This document shows positions 11,073 to 23,377 of a stretch of DNA of 64,000 nucleotides, piece after piece. The notes under the pieces are model-generated. The model was not told where the DNA came from, did no database searches, and saw nothing but the letters and a program-made list of their open reading frames with translations. The translations under genes were made by a program, and so were the position numbers. Numbering within the stretch: position 1 is the stretch's first letter; every line of letters begins with the position of its first letter. This DNA is from Poa pratensis (taxonomy: Eukaryota; Streptophyta; Magnoliopsida; Poales; Poaceae), in the NCBI GenBank assembly GCA_947311845.1, contig CAMZMU010000027.1, positions 30,891,723 to 30,955,722 of the forward strand, in the 5' to 3' direction.

Positions 11073-14000
11073 ACCAATCCCCCGCGTCGCTCTCTCCCCC
11101 AATCCCCTCGCTCTCCTCCCGCCGCCGCTGTCCTTCTCCTCTGCCAGCTTGTGGCCAACGCCCGCCGCCTCCTCTCCCCCAACTCTCCCGTCCCCTCTGA
11201 TCCATGGTGGCGTGGTGCGGGAGCCGCCGGCAAGGTCGACGGGCCGCCGTCCGCCCCTGGCCGCCAGGGAAAACCCTAGCCGCCAGCCCCTCACGTCCTC
11301 TCTCTCTCCCCAATCCCTCACGTCTTCTCCTCCCCCTGCCTTTGCGCCGCCGTCGCGGGAGGTGCAGGAGCAAGAGCACGGCGGCGGTGGCGGTCGACGC
11401 GGCCAAACAGGAGGTAGGGGAGGAGTCTGCGCGCGGGGAGAGCAAGAGCACGGTGGCGGTGGCAGCGGATGGCGGCAGCAAGCGGCGGCGTAACGGTGGT
11501 GGCAGCGGACGACGGATCCGGCGGCGGCAGCAAACGACGGCTCCGGCAACATCCCCAACCTGCAGGTGTGTATCTCGGTGACCCCGTCCTCCACCTCTGA
11601 TTTCTCTCTCTCTCTTTCCCGTCTCACCTCTTCTCTCTCAGGCATCGTTGGCGGTGGCGCACTCGAGTAGCTCGGGATGGACCTCAGGGCGCGCAAGGCT
11701 GGATGCACGAGGATGCCGAGAGGGGCCGTCGATGGTGGTGAGGAGGCAGCACGGCGGCACAGCGTGGGTGACTGAAATCAGTCCCAACAGATGCAAGGTG
11801 AGTTCTTTGTCTTCGGCGTCCGTGCAGCGGCTGGCACCTCAGTAACGGCCGGCCTCTGCTCCAACAACCCGTACGTCTTCATCCTCATCCTCATGTTCCA
11901 GCAGGTTGGGGTCTTGCTTCTTTGTTGTCCTGGGAGGTGGAACTAGATATTGGCTAGCAGCTTTGGGACGCTCGTGCTAGCTTCTTTTTTTTGCAATCGC
12001 TAGCTAGCTTTGTACGGCTTGGTTCGATACATGGATACATAGAACTAGCTAGCCTGCTGCTACATGAGATTTTGCTTTGCACAAATACAAATATATTTTC
12101 GTTTACCCCAACTTGCTGATTCTTGAACTCGAGGATAATGTTCTTTAGGTTCAGGTTTATATGCCCATTTTTTCTACCACTAACGATTAACCAATTGCAG
12201 GATACAAAGATAAGAAATGATCCGAACAAAACTTCGGAACATCTAACATCAAGGCCGAATTAGTCTCAGGTCAGTAAAGCTTCTCATTATTGTGGCTACA
12301 ATTTGTTCTTTACGGAAATTCTTGTGTTTATACCTTCATATGGTTGGGTTTGATGATTTGCTAAATTATGGATAGTGATTATTGCTAATAAGATGATTCT
12401 TTCTTCTCAAGCATTACATGTGGACCAATTTTACCACATGGGACTATAAACTCTTTGGTTCTCTCTCTACTAACCCTACTTATTCAGGTGCATAATCTCA
12501 TCATTCACCATTTAATATGAATGCATAATGTTTATTTATTTATTCTCTCCATCTGATCTATGGTCTTCCCGTTGTTCCAGTTGCACTGCTTGAAACAAGA
12601 ACATGTTATCTTCTTCTCAAAAGGAGTAGCTGAAGGATGGTTATATTACCACATGGTGAAGCATATGTTTTTTGTTGTGATGTGCAAGTCAAGCATTGAT
12701 TCATGATTCTTTTTTGGTGAGTTTCATCTTTTAATGCATGTTTTTCTTCGATCGTGTAGGCACCAGTGTAAGCTCCTCTATATGAATATATGATGTATTC
12801 GTTTTCTTGCTATTTAGAACTGAATAAATCCTCAGTTCAAACAGAGGTGTGTAGTACATTTTATATATGAAGTAAACAGGTTGTCCAAATGAAAAATGAC
12901 AATTACTAAATAGCTCCAGATGGGTGTGCAGCACATATTAGTTAGTACAGCATCTCAAAGCTCAATTATGTGAAACATTTGGCTTGCTTACTTTATCTTA
13001 GTAAACAGTAAATGAACTGAGAATGCCATTGATGAACATAGCTTTATGATCATTCTCTTATAGTTTTCAATCATGTTTCCTTCTACGTGTTCTGCAGGTT
13101 GGGAAATTGTCATAGTCCTCGCCCCACGGTACGATGAGCATAGGAACTGCCAAGAGGGTTTATTGCCATTGTTTTCGCCCCTGGCTTTACAACAGGAGCT
13201 CCTCAATGGCGCTACTCTTGGACCTGACATCACGACTTAACATGACTTTTACATATTATCCTTCGGATTTGTTATCTTAAGCTCATTAAGTATTCTGGAC
13301 TTTTACCTCCATTCTTTCCCACACATTATGAATCCAAATAATATTTGACTGTTTGTTGTGCCTGCTAATTGTTCAGTCCAGAAGTTTCTAATTGATTGAT
13401 CCAAGTGCAAAATTCCCATTAATATTTGAGAGCTTCATTCTGCTCTCAGACCTGTTGCAAGTATCATGTATATTGTGTCCCATCTCTGGATTATATGATG
13501 TGTCCGATCCAATTACATTGCTGGAAATGAGAATGTGCAGTTTTGGACTGAACAAATCCTTTCATACAAGGACACTGAAACTGTTTTGTCATTTGATAAA
13601 ATATAATTCCTCATCTTACTTTGTATTTTGTTCAAATTGGAATAATTGTTTACTCAATATAGTCATCTCTGAACTTAAATATAGTTTGTCTACAATAATG
13701 TACAATTAGAAAGCAGCTAACCTTGGTGGCTTGCTAGGAGTGTGGTACTGTTGTATAGTCTCTATTAGTTGCTGATTCTTCTATACATTTTATTAGTGAA
13801 AAGCTGGACAGTTATGTCCATGTAACAGAGAAAATGACTAAGATTCAGGATATCCTACACCATTTTAGCTTGCATCATTAGTGTAAAATATACGGAGTAG
13901 ATGTTAAACTAAACTAAATAGTCTCTCTGCCATTTGGTGCTGCACATATATTCTGTGGTACTGCATGGCTCAGCTGATAAAATATAAGCTACTCACAGTC

Positions 14001-16826
14001 ACTTTTGTGATATATGGTCTAACTACAAAAGTATTATTCAGGTGATCAAATTACTGTGCTCATTTCTTACATTTGTGACATATGGGTGTATACCGATCAT
14101 CTATTACATGTGCTTGATGTCATTCCTGTGCTCATTTTCTCTGTTTTTTGTGAGTTTTATTTTGCGTCTGATATAATCGTGATAAATTGACGCATGCATG
14201 TATTGATCCAGTTTCATGTAGTTAGCTTTATGCCTTTATCTTCTCCCTCTTATATTTGTTATTATCATTTCATTTTGTGATCTTTGCCATGTTCAATACC
14301 GCCTCATTTTTCTAATTTATAATCTTGGTTATTTCACATGTTAGTCATGCCTTGATGGTTTATGATGAATGATGCTTAGACACTGCAAAATAAAATTATG
14401 TAAATATCAGAGCTGAGAATTAGTCACAGTCGAAATGTCGATTAAGTATTCAGCTATAAAAATTGAGCATTCATTTGTTTAACTTTACTGTTGTTTAATA
14501 GAAACACAAAATACTGAAATTTCCCCAATTAACGGTAGCACATATGTGATTGTGTCTGTCCAGCATTGTATTGCACAGATTTCTTCATATGAATGGTAAT
14601 CTGCTTCATATGTCGTAATTGTGTAATCCTCTCCGTTTTATAGAAATCTCGAGAGTTAGCAATCCATGTTCACCAAAGTGCATCTTAGCAGGTGTTCAGC
14701 ATTTGGTCAGAGATGTGTCATTGATATACTTCCCTCCTTTAAATGTCCATATGCGTTAAATTTCAGATTCCAGTAATCTTTTTGTACTTAAATTGAATTA
14801 AGTATAATCATGAGGCAGTTGCTTCACTTGGTTTCAGTTTATAGCCTTGGCTCGCAACTACCTGTCATCTTTATTTCTTAATGCATTTACCTAGAACAAC
14901 GCTACTGATGGCTTCCCATTGACGCCCATGATCGATTTCTTGACAATTTAAGTATTGATCTCATTATATAGTTCACACATTCATTGTAAAATTGAGTAGG
15001 TACTGGAGTTGATTTAGGACCAGTTATTTTGCTGTTTTCAGTTTGATCTCTTTTTAGATTGCCAATATGATTTATTTGATGAAATGTATCTCTGAACCAT
15101 ACAGTAACTGTTGTGGGGCTTCAGTACATCATAGGGGAAGAATTGGTTGGTCGCAGTAGTAACAATGCAATTTTAGTCTTACCTATTTCAGTTCGGTTTG
15201 GACTATATATTATGTGATTTATGAACTGACCAGGTTTATGATGTTCCATGTTCAGTGAGAAGCTTTCCGTAGGTTTTAATTGCTGCTTGGTGTATAAATA
15301 ACACATTTCTGAATTTTAGATTATTTTGCTTGTTTTTTCCCAGCCTGTACAGATGTGATTCTGATTACACCTTTGGAAGTTGTCTTTACTCTTTAATTAC
15401 ATTTTTCCCGTCGGTACAGATATGATTCTAATTACGCATTTGGAAGTTGTCTTTACTCCTTAGTTACATTCCTCACACAATAGTTTGGAAGTTGGATTCC
15501 ACGATGTGGAGGATTCAATCTGGTTTGGTTTTTGGTGGGGCGACACAGTGACAGCAGTTTCTTGGTTTCTTGGCAGTGGTTGTTGCAGCAGTGGAGCGCG
15601 GAGCTGTTGCTCGCGTACAACCGCATCGGGTGGTGTACGGCGGCGCAGTTGTACGTGTTCAAGAGCGCCTTCGCCAGCGGAGACATCGAGCATCGTGTAT
15701 GGTCTAAATTTTCTAAAGAAAGTTGTGTAATATTTTTCTTAGGTTCATTCAAATATCTTGAATTGACATTAATTTTGTACCTCTTCTGATGCCTTTTATT
15801 GTTCGTGTTGCCGGAGAAATGCAGTAGCTTTGCCCATGGCTGAATTTTGGTCGCTCCTTTTTAGCTTCGAATGTCTATATCCTGCCGTGTATATTTATAT
15901 GCATAAGTTCTTTATTGTGTCTAACCCTTCATGAAGATATATTGATTTAGTTCTCTGGAATTTATATTTGTATTAGACCATATCATATCTGGATTGTGGC
16001 CGAAGTATTTAGGTTGAAGCATATGTTGTTTCAGCATTTGAGTTGAGTTCATTTGCAATTATGAGAGCAGTGGATATTACTCTGTTTTGTTCATACCACC
16101 CTGGTTGGCAATGTTACTTATCTGCTGGCTTGATTTGCTGGATTTTGTAGGACCTTGAGGACATCACATATACTCTGTTTTAACTTGAGCCTCTATGTCG
16201 TTTCTGCAATGGAATTGGCTCTACCTCTTCAATAGCTGGTGCGTGAGAAGCTCCACAACCAACCTAGACACTGTAAGTTGCTACTTCGTGCCTCTATACA
16301 ACAAGTAATTGTACAGTGCTGAGTTTTATTATTGCCTTAGATGGAGCCAAAAAAATGACATTCTTTTTTCAGGTTTGTACTTGATTTACTATTGCCTGGG
16401 TTGTTTTTGAAGTTCATCCTGGGCCTCTATGAATTTTACTGACTGCTTATTGTAGATCTATGGTATGCGTCATGCTCATTTTGTGAGCGCCACCTTCTTA
16501 GAAGGAACAAAATAATACGGTGATATTTTTTCTGACAGAGTATTAGATTTAAATTAGACTTACCTTATGTTTGGTGTTCATGTGGGTGATTAAATTTATG
16601 GTTGTCCCTGTGAATATTTAATGCCTTAGGTCTAGCTTGCTAGGGAAGGAAAGAAATAATATTGTTTATTTGTTCATGAACATGATTCAGATGTCAAACG
16701 AATGACTATTTGCGCCCTCAAAGTGGCTACCATTTATTGTTAGACTTCCTTGTGGTTTTGTTTATGTCGGTAATCAAATATATGGTTAGTCAAGAGTTGC
16801 TATATATAATAGTGCCTCAACGCTTC

Positions 16827-16871
<45 letters not shown>

Positions 16872-18500
16872 GTCATGAAGAGTCTCCCACCATTTATTGT
16901 CAAGAGTTGCTACCATTTATTGTTAGACTTCCTTGTGGTTTTGTTTATGTCGGTAATCAAATATATGGTTAGTCAAGAGTTGCTATATATAATAGTGCCT
17001 CAACGCTTCTTAATATATATATATAAAATTGTCATGAAGAGTCTCCCACCAAGAGATTTATCTATTTGCCTGGTCTTACAGATCAATTACTTCTAAAATG
17101 GTGTTTCTCATTATAGGGTTCTTGTACTTATAAGTTGATTGCTCGAGTGTTTGTTATCTGTTATAAATATACTGCAAAGGATGATGCAAATAAGGTTTCA
17201 GGCCATGCATTTAAGTTTTGTGTGCCTCCAAAAGATCAATCTAACGTTTTATGTAATGGTGTGTGTAGAAGTCGTCTTTTTCAGTATGGTATTGTAACTG
17301 ATCTTTAATATGATATCGTTTATGTCGGCATAAGTATCCATATGAAAGAATCTTGATGTATAAGTAAATTACATATGTTCCAGAAATGATAAAGCAAGGT
17401 AACTCATCTTCTTGTTTTGCGGTGGCTTTGTTGTCCGTTGTTTGGTTAGTGCCTGTTAGATCATGTCTGGACAAAAATGATTCTAGCATTCCTCTCTTTC
17501 TGAAAATGCTAGGAACTTTGTTTCCTTCAACAAAGGGCAGACCTTCCGGTTGGCAGTTGCTTCTCTTCTAGAGATGGAATACCAAGTTCTTGATAGTGCT
17601 GTAAATAGCAGGATCGAGTACTCTCTGTTCACTGGCACTATCTTGGAGTACAGTTTCATATACAACAATGATTCTTTGAGTACAATTTCATATACAGTAA
17701 TTCATATACAGAAACTCATGTACAACAATTCATATACAGCAATAATTCATTACCTTCTTCTTCAGAGAGGAACTCCGAATGTTGAAGGCAGGGGAGCAGC
17801 AGAAGCACGAGCTCCCCTGGTGGCCGAGGAGAAGCAGCACGAGCACGAGCGTGGGCGACACTTCGGTGGCGGCGCCGCGGTATTTTGGTCACCAGAGGAG
17901 CTACGGAGCTACGGCAACGAGCTCCAGCAGCGGCGAGCGACGGATCGGACAAAGGTGCCAAACTGAACCTTTGTAAAATTTCAATAAAAATAACAAGCTC
18001 TTCAGTTTGAATATCCTCAGTTTTAAATTGTTTGAAATATCTTCAGTTTGACACTGCCCAAACTGACCGTGCCCAATTTTGCATTGTTTGAAATAACTTG
18101 CTTGACTCCATGACTGCCCAAACTGATTAGTACTGCATGTATTTGCAATGAATAGTGCTACACCTATTCAGAATGTACTCAGTATTTGCACCGATACTCG
18201 GAGTAGTTGTATTAATCTGAAAACAGAAATACTCCACTTCTAGCTGAAAGTGCACTGAACTACCCCATGTATTTGCACCAATAGTGAGTGTATCATGTAT
18301 AATGCAGGTCTGACTGCTTACAAATTCACCAATTATACATAGTTGTGTTTCAATATTCTGACTTATTTAATTTTTCTTTTCCCAGGTTAACATGTGCGGT
18401 TGAGCATACCCTACTCATACTTGGATTACTCTTCCGCAGGCGCAGACTGACTCGGGGATGCAAGTGTATTTTACCATGTGGTTATGTCGACATTACGCTG
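11073..18500 (+). ncRNA. Possible spliced, mostly non-coding transcript locus
   Basis: Inferred from layout only. A GC-rich leader (11.07-11.83 kb) lies behind the promoter and contains donor-like sites (GCAG|GTGTGT near 11570, CAAG|GTGAGT near 11800). About 6 kb of AT-rich DNA follows, broken by GC-rich exon-like islands at about 15560-15700 and 17765-17955, the latter preceded by a pyrimidine tract plus AG. Open frames in these islands (for example 15532-15789 and 11204-11581) match nothing I know. It may be a degraded gene, a long non-coding RNA, or simply unrelated fragments. Transcript data would be needed to define exons. Confidence 0.25.
16728..17052. repeat. Tandem duplication, 183-bp period, with (TA)n
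   Basis: The stretch starting TACCATTTATTGTTAGAC at 16728 recurs at 16911, followed by the same ~140 bp. A TA microsatellite lies at 16829-16868 in the first copy and is only about 12 bases long in the second. The otherwise near-identical copies suggest a recent local duplication followed by slippage. Confidence 0.9.
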
Positions 18501-19048
18501 AAAGAAATACTTTAGTTGTAATGTACTCCACATTATTTTCTATTTTACGTTAATTTTTATTAAGAGACATATTGTTGTGGTTTACAATTTTTATCTATCA
18601 ATGTATTAATATAGTATACTTAATTCCGTGGTCGTTTTTATTTTGGTTCCACCGCCATCCGGTTTTATTTTGGTCGATCTATCTACTAAAGACGTGCTAC
18701 CTCTTAGTATGTTTTACCGATTTTTTCAGATTCTCTTTGGACAATTGCTTTCTTCTTCCTGCTGGCTAAGGCTCTGTGTAACTGTGTTCAAATTCATATG
18801 GATATAAATGTTCTTTAAGTGATCTGTATAAATGGTGGTATCCACGGGCAAGTAATTCAAAGAAGAAACAAGCCCCGCGCGGCGAGCCGCGCATACAAGT
18901 ACAACACAGCCCTAAGCGTGTTCGTCGGCAACGTCAGCAAAGAACTGACCTTTCTCACTCACGCACACATTTGTCTTCAGACAACACACGACGACATACT
19001 AGTACAGTTCAGGGGAGAGGAAACAACTCATCCCTCACCAAGTTCCGA
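18501..19048. other. 3' flank of the ENTH-domain gene
   Basis: AT-rich, no recognised ORF. It probably includes the 3' untranslated region of the minus-strand ENTH gene, but no polyadenylation signal could be fixed with confidence. Confidence 0.4.
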
Positions 19049-20123
19049 TCACTGGCTGAGCAGCAGCATCGACTCCGGCCGCTGCTGCCCAAAACCATGG
19101 AACGGGTGGCGGTGGTGCCGCTCCTCCAGCTCCACCACCGCCTCCCTCGGCTCAGGTTGTCTCGGTACGATCAGGTTCTCCTTGTCCTCCTCCTCTCCGT
19201 CGTCCTCCTTCCACCGCCAGTCCTGCTCGTACTGCGAGTGGCTGCGCCCGTACATCTGCGGCGCCGCGCCGTCCTCGCCCCACAGCTGCGCGCGCGAGCT
19301 GCTTCCGCTGCCGCTTCTGAGGTTGAAGCTGCCGAAGCCCTTGATCTCGCGCGCCACCTTGCGCGCCCGCTCGCGCTCCTCCTCCAGGAACGGGCCGCGC
19401 TCCAGCAGCTTCAGCACGCGCTCCGTCTTGGCCTTCACCGTCAGACCCCAGTTAAAACTGAACACCGAGAATCGACGTGAGAACTTCTGCTAGAAATTCA
19501 GGGCTGAATTATCGCCCTGTTTAGAAATAAAACAAACATAAAAAAATCGAACCCTTTCTCGTCGATGTGCTGGAAGGTGGCCATGTGCTTGATGGCGGCC
19601 CTGTCCTTCTGGAACTCTGACGCGACGCTGCGGGGGCCGTGGGTGAGGAGGTGCTCCAGGAGGAGCAGCGCCTTGTACGCCTCTCGCCACTGCCTCCTGT
19701 CGAAGGTCGCCAGCCTGAAGAATTGATTCGATCTGTCCGTCAGATCAAGCTACATACATACACGGGGAGCAGAGAAGGACATCGTCGATCCGGTGAGGAT
19801 CAGCTTCCGGGGTGACCTGGTGTGGAGGATGTCTGAGATCCTGAGGTACTCGTCGATGTCGAAGGCCTCCCGCGCGATGAGGCTCATGGTCTTGGCGTTG
19901 GGCGGCGACGCGTCCCCGTTCGTCGCCTCCTCCGTCATCCTGCACAACGAGGAGTACGTAAAACACCAAATCGAAGAGGAATAATTGATCGATAGGAGAG
20001 TTCACCGTTCCCGTACAGCTGCGTCGGGGTGACGTCGGTGAGCGCGAGCCGCGCGGAGCGGATCTTGCCGGTGAGGTAGGAGGAGGCCTGCCGCCTGAGC
20101 TCGTGGAAGAAGGGCGCGTCCAT
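19049..20123 (-). CDS. ENTH-domain (epsin-like) protein, four exons
   Basis: Family role: ENTH domains bind phosphoinositide membranes in clathrin-related trafficking. Exons inferred from splice sites and frame: 20123-20017, 19939-19817, 19714-19553, 19457-19049; introns of 77, 102 and 95 bp, all GT-AG. They total 801 nt, or 266 residues plus stop. Seen: start MDAPFFHELRRQAS, then the family-typical ITDVTPTQL-like ARLALTDVTPTQL, AREAFDIDEYLRISDIL, WREAYKALLLLEHLLTHGP, FQHIDEKGF and WGLTVKAKTERVLKLLERG. ENTH covers about residues 20-150. The tail is acidic and Ser/Gly-rich and lacks obvious DPW, NPF or clathrin-box motifs, which fits the short plant ENTH group rather than full epsins. Unlike its two neighbours it has no frameshift. 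The fourth exon runs to a stop at 19049-19051. Confidence 0.9.
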
Positions 20124-20305
20124 GGCCGGCCGGCCGCACGAAATTCCCCTCCTCCTCTCCTTGATCTTATCCTCGCCCGAACGCTCCCGACGCCGGCAAT
20201 GGCAAAAAATCAGCGGCAGCAACCACTCCACTCCGCGGGAGTGAGAGCGCAACCGGACAGGCGGAAGAGGGCCGGCCGGGCGCGCAACCACTCCTCGATC
20301 GAGCT

Positions 20306-20313
20306 CTATTTAT
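20306..20313 (-). promoter_or_regulatory. TATA-like box of the ENTH gene
   Basis: ATAAATAG on the minus strand lies about 185 bp upstream of the start codon at 20123. It is the only TATA-like word in a GC-rich upstream region, so a leader of roughly 150 nt is plausible. Confidence 0.45.
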
Positions 20314-20866
20314 CTACTGGTGGACGTGGATCTCCTCCGCCCCTTTTGTTTGTTTCTACTGTAGTGGCTTCGGACCGTTCGGAAAGTGGCCAAATTGTCA
20401 ACTGCTGAACGAACGGCAGCGCGTTTGAATTTTGAAATCAGTGGTGCGGCGACGGCAGGATGGCGTACGTACGTGGTGGGCCGTGGGTGAGGTCACGTGG
20501 TTTGGCCCGTGGTACTCGTGGCGCGTGCGCCGTGCGCCGGCGGCCCGGATAGCATGGGCAGGTAGGGTGGTGACGTGGTGTGGTGGCCGCGTATTTTGCA
20601 GCGTCGCGGTGTGCCACGGTGTGTGTCTCGTGGTATCGCGGTGGCCAGCAGGGACAGCCACGGATGCGTTTTAGAAAGAGAGGGGAACAAAAGGAAGAGC
20701 TACGTACGTGCCGACGTCGCCTTCTTTTACAGAGTACAGTGTTAAGAAAGGGTTACGGTTTCCTGTTTTCCTCTATGTTTCTGTAGGCAGCCTGTGGATT
20801 ATAGAACATTTTTTTCTCCTTAGAACAACATAAACAAGGTCCAGGAATCAGGAGACCGTTTTTGCG
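20314..20866. other. Upstream flank of the ENTH gene
   Basis: GC-rich with repeated CGTGG and CACGTG-like words around 20470-20640 that could be ACGT-core elements. No gene or mobile-element end was recognised. Confidence 0.35.
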
Positions 20867-21469
20867 TTTTTTTTTTGAAAGGATACACCACTGCAAATTC
20901 AACACAAATTACAAGTGAAAGAACAAGAAATTGCAGCAGAGCAAGTCGAAGAATCGTCGATCCACGGCCTGTATATAGCGTAGGGTCGTCTAGGTTGCTT
21001 GCAGGCGGCGCGGAGGAGCTGGCGGCGCTGTCTGTGCGGCGTTTTGGGACGAGGCCTGTCCTCTCTGGCGGCGGCGCTCCCCGGAGCTCTGCGGTCGAGG
21101 CTTCGTCTTCCCCGAGTTCACAGCTCTTCGGATCTGTCGAGCTCGTCACTCCCTCACCGGCGTCGGCGTGGCGGTCGAGCCGGAGTTCGTTGAATAAGAA
21201 GAAGGAGCGGATGTTGCATCTCGCGATGAAGTTGGTGGTCCGCGGTGTAGGCTCTTTGGAGCCGGCGACCGGCGACTTCCCGTCCGCGGAGGGGCTGGGC
21301 CTGAACCAAGCCATCGAGGGGCACAGCGGCGGCGGCGCGCCACCGGCGGCATCAGGGTCGTCTTCGACATCGGGATCCAGAGGACCCGTTTGTATTTTTC
21401 CATTTTCGCTGGATCTTTCTGTAAGGAACGGGATTTAATATAAGCTCCTTTTTCCCGCAAAAAAAAAAA
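20867..21469. mobile_element. Retroposon-like segment bounded by poly(T) and poly(A)
   Basis: A T-run at 20867-20876, followed by GAAAGGA, resembles the tail junction of the retroposon at 7118. An A-run at 21459-21469 follows AATATAAGCTCC and TTTTTCCCGC, which looks like a plus-strand retroposon tail. The GC-rich middle has an open frame at 20875-21438 with no known motif. Most likely two oppositely oriented, 5'-truncated retroposons. No target duplication could be confirmed. Confidence 0.4.
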
Positions 21470-21722
21470 GAAGAACTCTGCACAACAGCAACAACCGAAG
21501 AAGCCGATGCTGAACCACCGCAACGCCTGGAGAAGAGCTTCAACGCCAACCAAAGCCGGAGAGGAAGAACCCAGACCACCACCATCCACGGGGAGAGACG
21601 CACCTCACTTGGGGAGCAGGTGAAAGGAAACATCCGCGCCAGCTGCGTCGTCGTGAGTGCCAATTAGATTTCCTCTTTTTTTTTTTCTCTACCTTCTTTC
21701 ATTGCTCCGAATGTGCTAGCCA

Positions 21723-21854
21723 GATGGGGTAGGAATTACGGTAACTCATTGCTCCGATGCAGTAGGAATCACGGTAAATTATTGCTCGGATGTGGTAGGA
21801 ATCGCAGCAATTCATTGCTTGGATTAGGTAGGGATCACGGTAAATTATTGCTCA
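21723..21854. repeat. Minisatellite, four 33-bp units
   Basis: Units start at 21723, 21756, 21789 and 21822, each resembling GATGNGGTAGGAATCACGG followed by TAAATTATTGCTC, with a few substitutions between copies. The array ends abruptly on both sides. Confidence 0.9.
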
Positions 21855-22735
21855 TGATGACAGAGCCGCTGCTCATAGCTAGGGCCTAGGAGCAAATGCT
21901 CCCATTATAGAAAACCAAACAATAACCTACTTAATTTGTTGATCATAGAATCATCTTCGATTTGTCTAGTCGCACATAGAAATCTCTTGTTCACATTTCA
22001 CATGCCCCCTTGAGACCCAATATACGATCTCTTATCTATGTTTAGCTGATTACCGGATTATTTAATCAGTGCACGTCCCTATATAATATTGTACAAGAAA
22101 AGAAAGTTTCAATGGCAAATGTTATTGAAATAATTGTGTCGTTTAGACACGCCTTAACCTCACAGGATGGTGCCTTTAGTTGGGCGGTTGATGGGGTATT
22201 GTTTTGGAGGATCAACCCGATATTTTTTTTATTGGAGATTACCACCATTTGTTTCTTTTGACGGTCAATTAATGTATTTAGATTATAAGTATAAATGTAC
22301 GTACTTGTTTCCTTCGTAAGTATATATGGAAGATAAAGAGACCACTAAAAATTAAGCTCTTCACATGGTTCCTATATCACATAGTTTGGCAAACACAAAT
22401 AACTTGGCGAAAAGATATCACACAGGAAATATGAAAATTTTGTGACAAGGACAAATGATTCAACTCCCCTTTTATCTCATTTCAGCTTGCACTGCTCATT
22501 TGGCATATTGTGCACATGAAGTTAATAAACCCGACTGATATAAGAAATTTGTTTAATAATTGGTTGAATAAATAGATAAAAAGAATAAAGTTCAACTTTG
22601 TGAGGGAGTTTGTACTTTATTATGAACCACGACATGTTCGCAATGCTTTTGTGTTAACAAACCAATGGCCCCTTCTTCTTTGCAGGTTATACTTTCTGCC
22701 ACTCACTAGATCTGTTTGTGGTCCTGTTTCCAACA
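21855..22735. other. AT-rich spacer, nothing recognised
   Basis: No ORF with known motifs, no inverted ends and no clear promoter. It marks the passage from the gene island to the repeat nest. Confidence 0.4.
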
Positions 22736-23377
22736 CATTTTTTATGAAGGGATTTATTACTTAAGAGTTTTAAGCATTACACCCGGCCGCTGCATAATAA
22801 GGATGCACACGGCCACAAGTTCACGAGTACCCAAAACTGAAGATAAAAACAAGACGGATTACATATCATGGTGATAAATTGTAAAGCCGTCTAAGTGGGT
22901 GGTAAGTCGATCCGGAGCCTATGCTGCCATCCGTGCCGCGAGAGTAGCTCCCTGGCCACCGCCTCCAACTGAAATGCCACCTCGAAAAACAAGTCTTGGT
23001 GCTCCACACGCTGCAGGGCCGACCAAGTCCGATAAATAACCTGCATAAAAGAACCATTTTTATCGTTAAAAACCTTGTCATTTCTACAAAGCCACAACGA
23101 CCCAATAACGGCAATCGCTCCCACCCTACTGAACAGTTTAAACCTAGGATCAACCCCATTTAACCAGTTCCCAAAAATGTTTGCAACAGATCTCGAGGGA
23201 TGTAAGGTAGAACCTATCTGGATGGCTGACCATATAGACCTAACAAACTCGCATTGAAAGAATAAGTGGGTAATAGTCTCGTCGTGTTGACAGAAGACGC
23301 ACTTTTTACTTCCATGCCAATTGTGTTTGGAAAGGTTATCTTTTGTAAGAATTACACCTCGACGGAGATACCACGCT
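22736..23377 (-). pseudogene. LINE pol 3' fragment (zf-RVT domain), cut by element A
   Basis: A minus-strand LINE remnant: the frame reads from 23377 down to 22891. The zinc-binding RT end is visible: AWYLRRGVILTKDNL, KKCVFCQHDETITHLFFQC (the Cys/His cluster) and SLWLCRNDKVFNDKNG. An AT-rich 3' tail runs to about 22740. The 5' part is missing because gypsy element A starts at 23378; it should resume beyond the window. The residues before AWYLRRG in the open frame belong to A's LTR and not to the LINE. Confidence 0.85.

Noticed and set aside
10842..11708. GC-rich open frames on both strands around the 11-kb promoter
   Set aside because: Low-complexity Pro/Arg/Ser translations in all frames, no family motif; treated as leader DNA.
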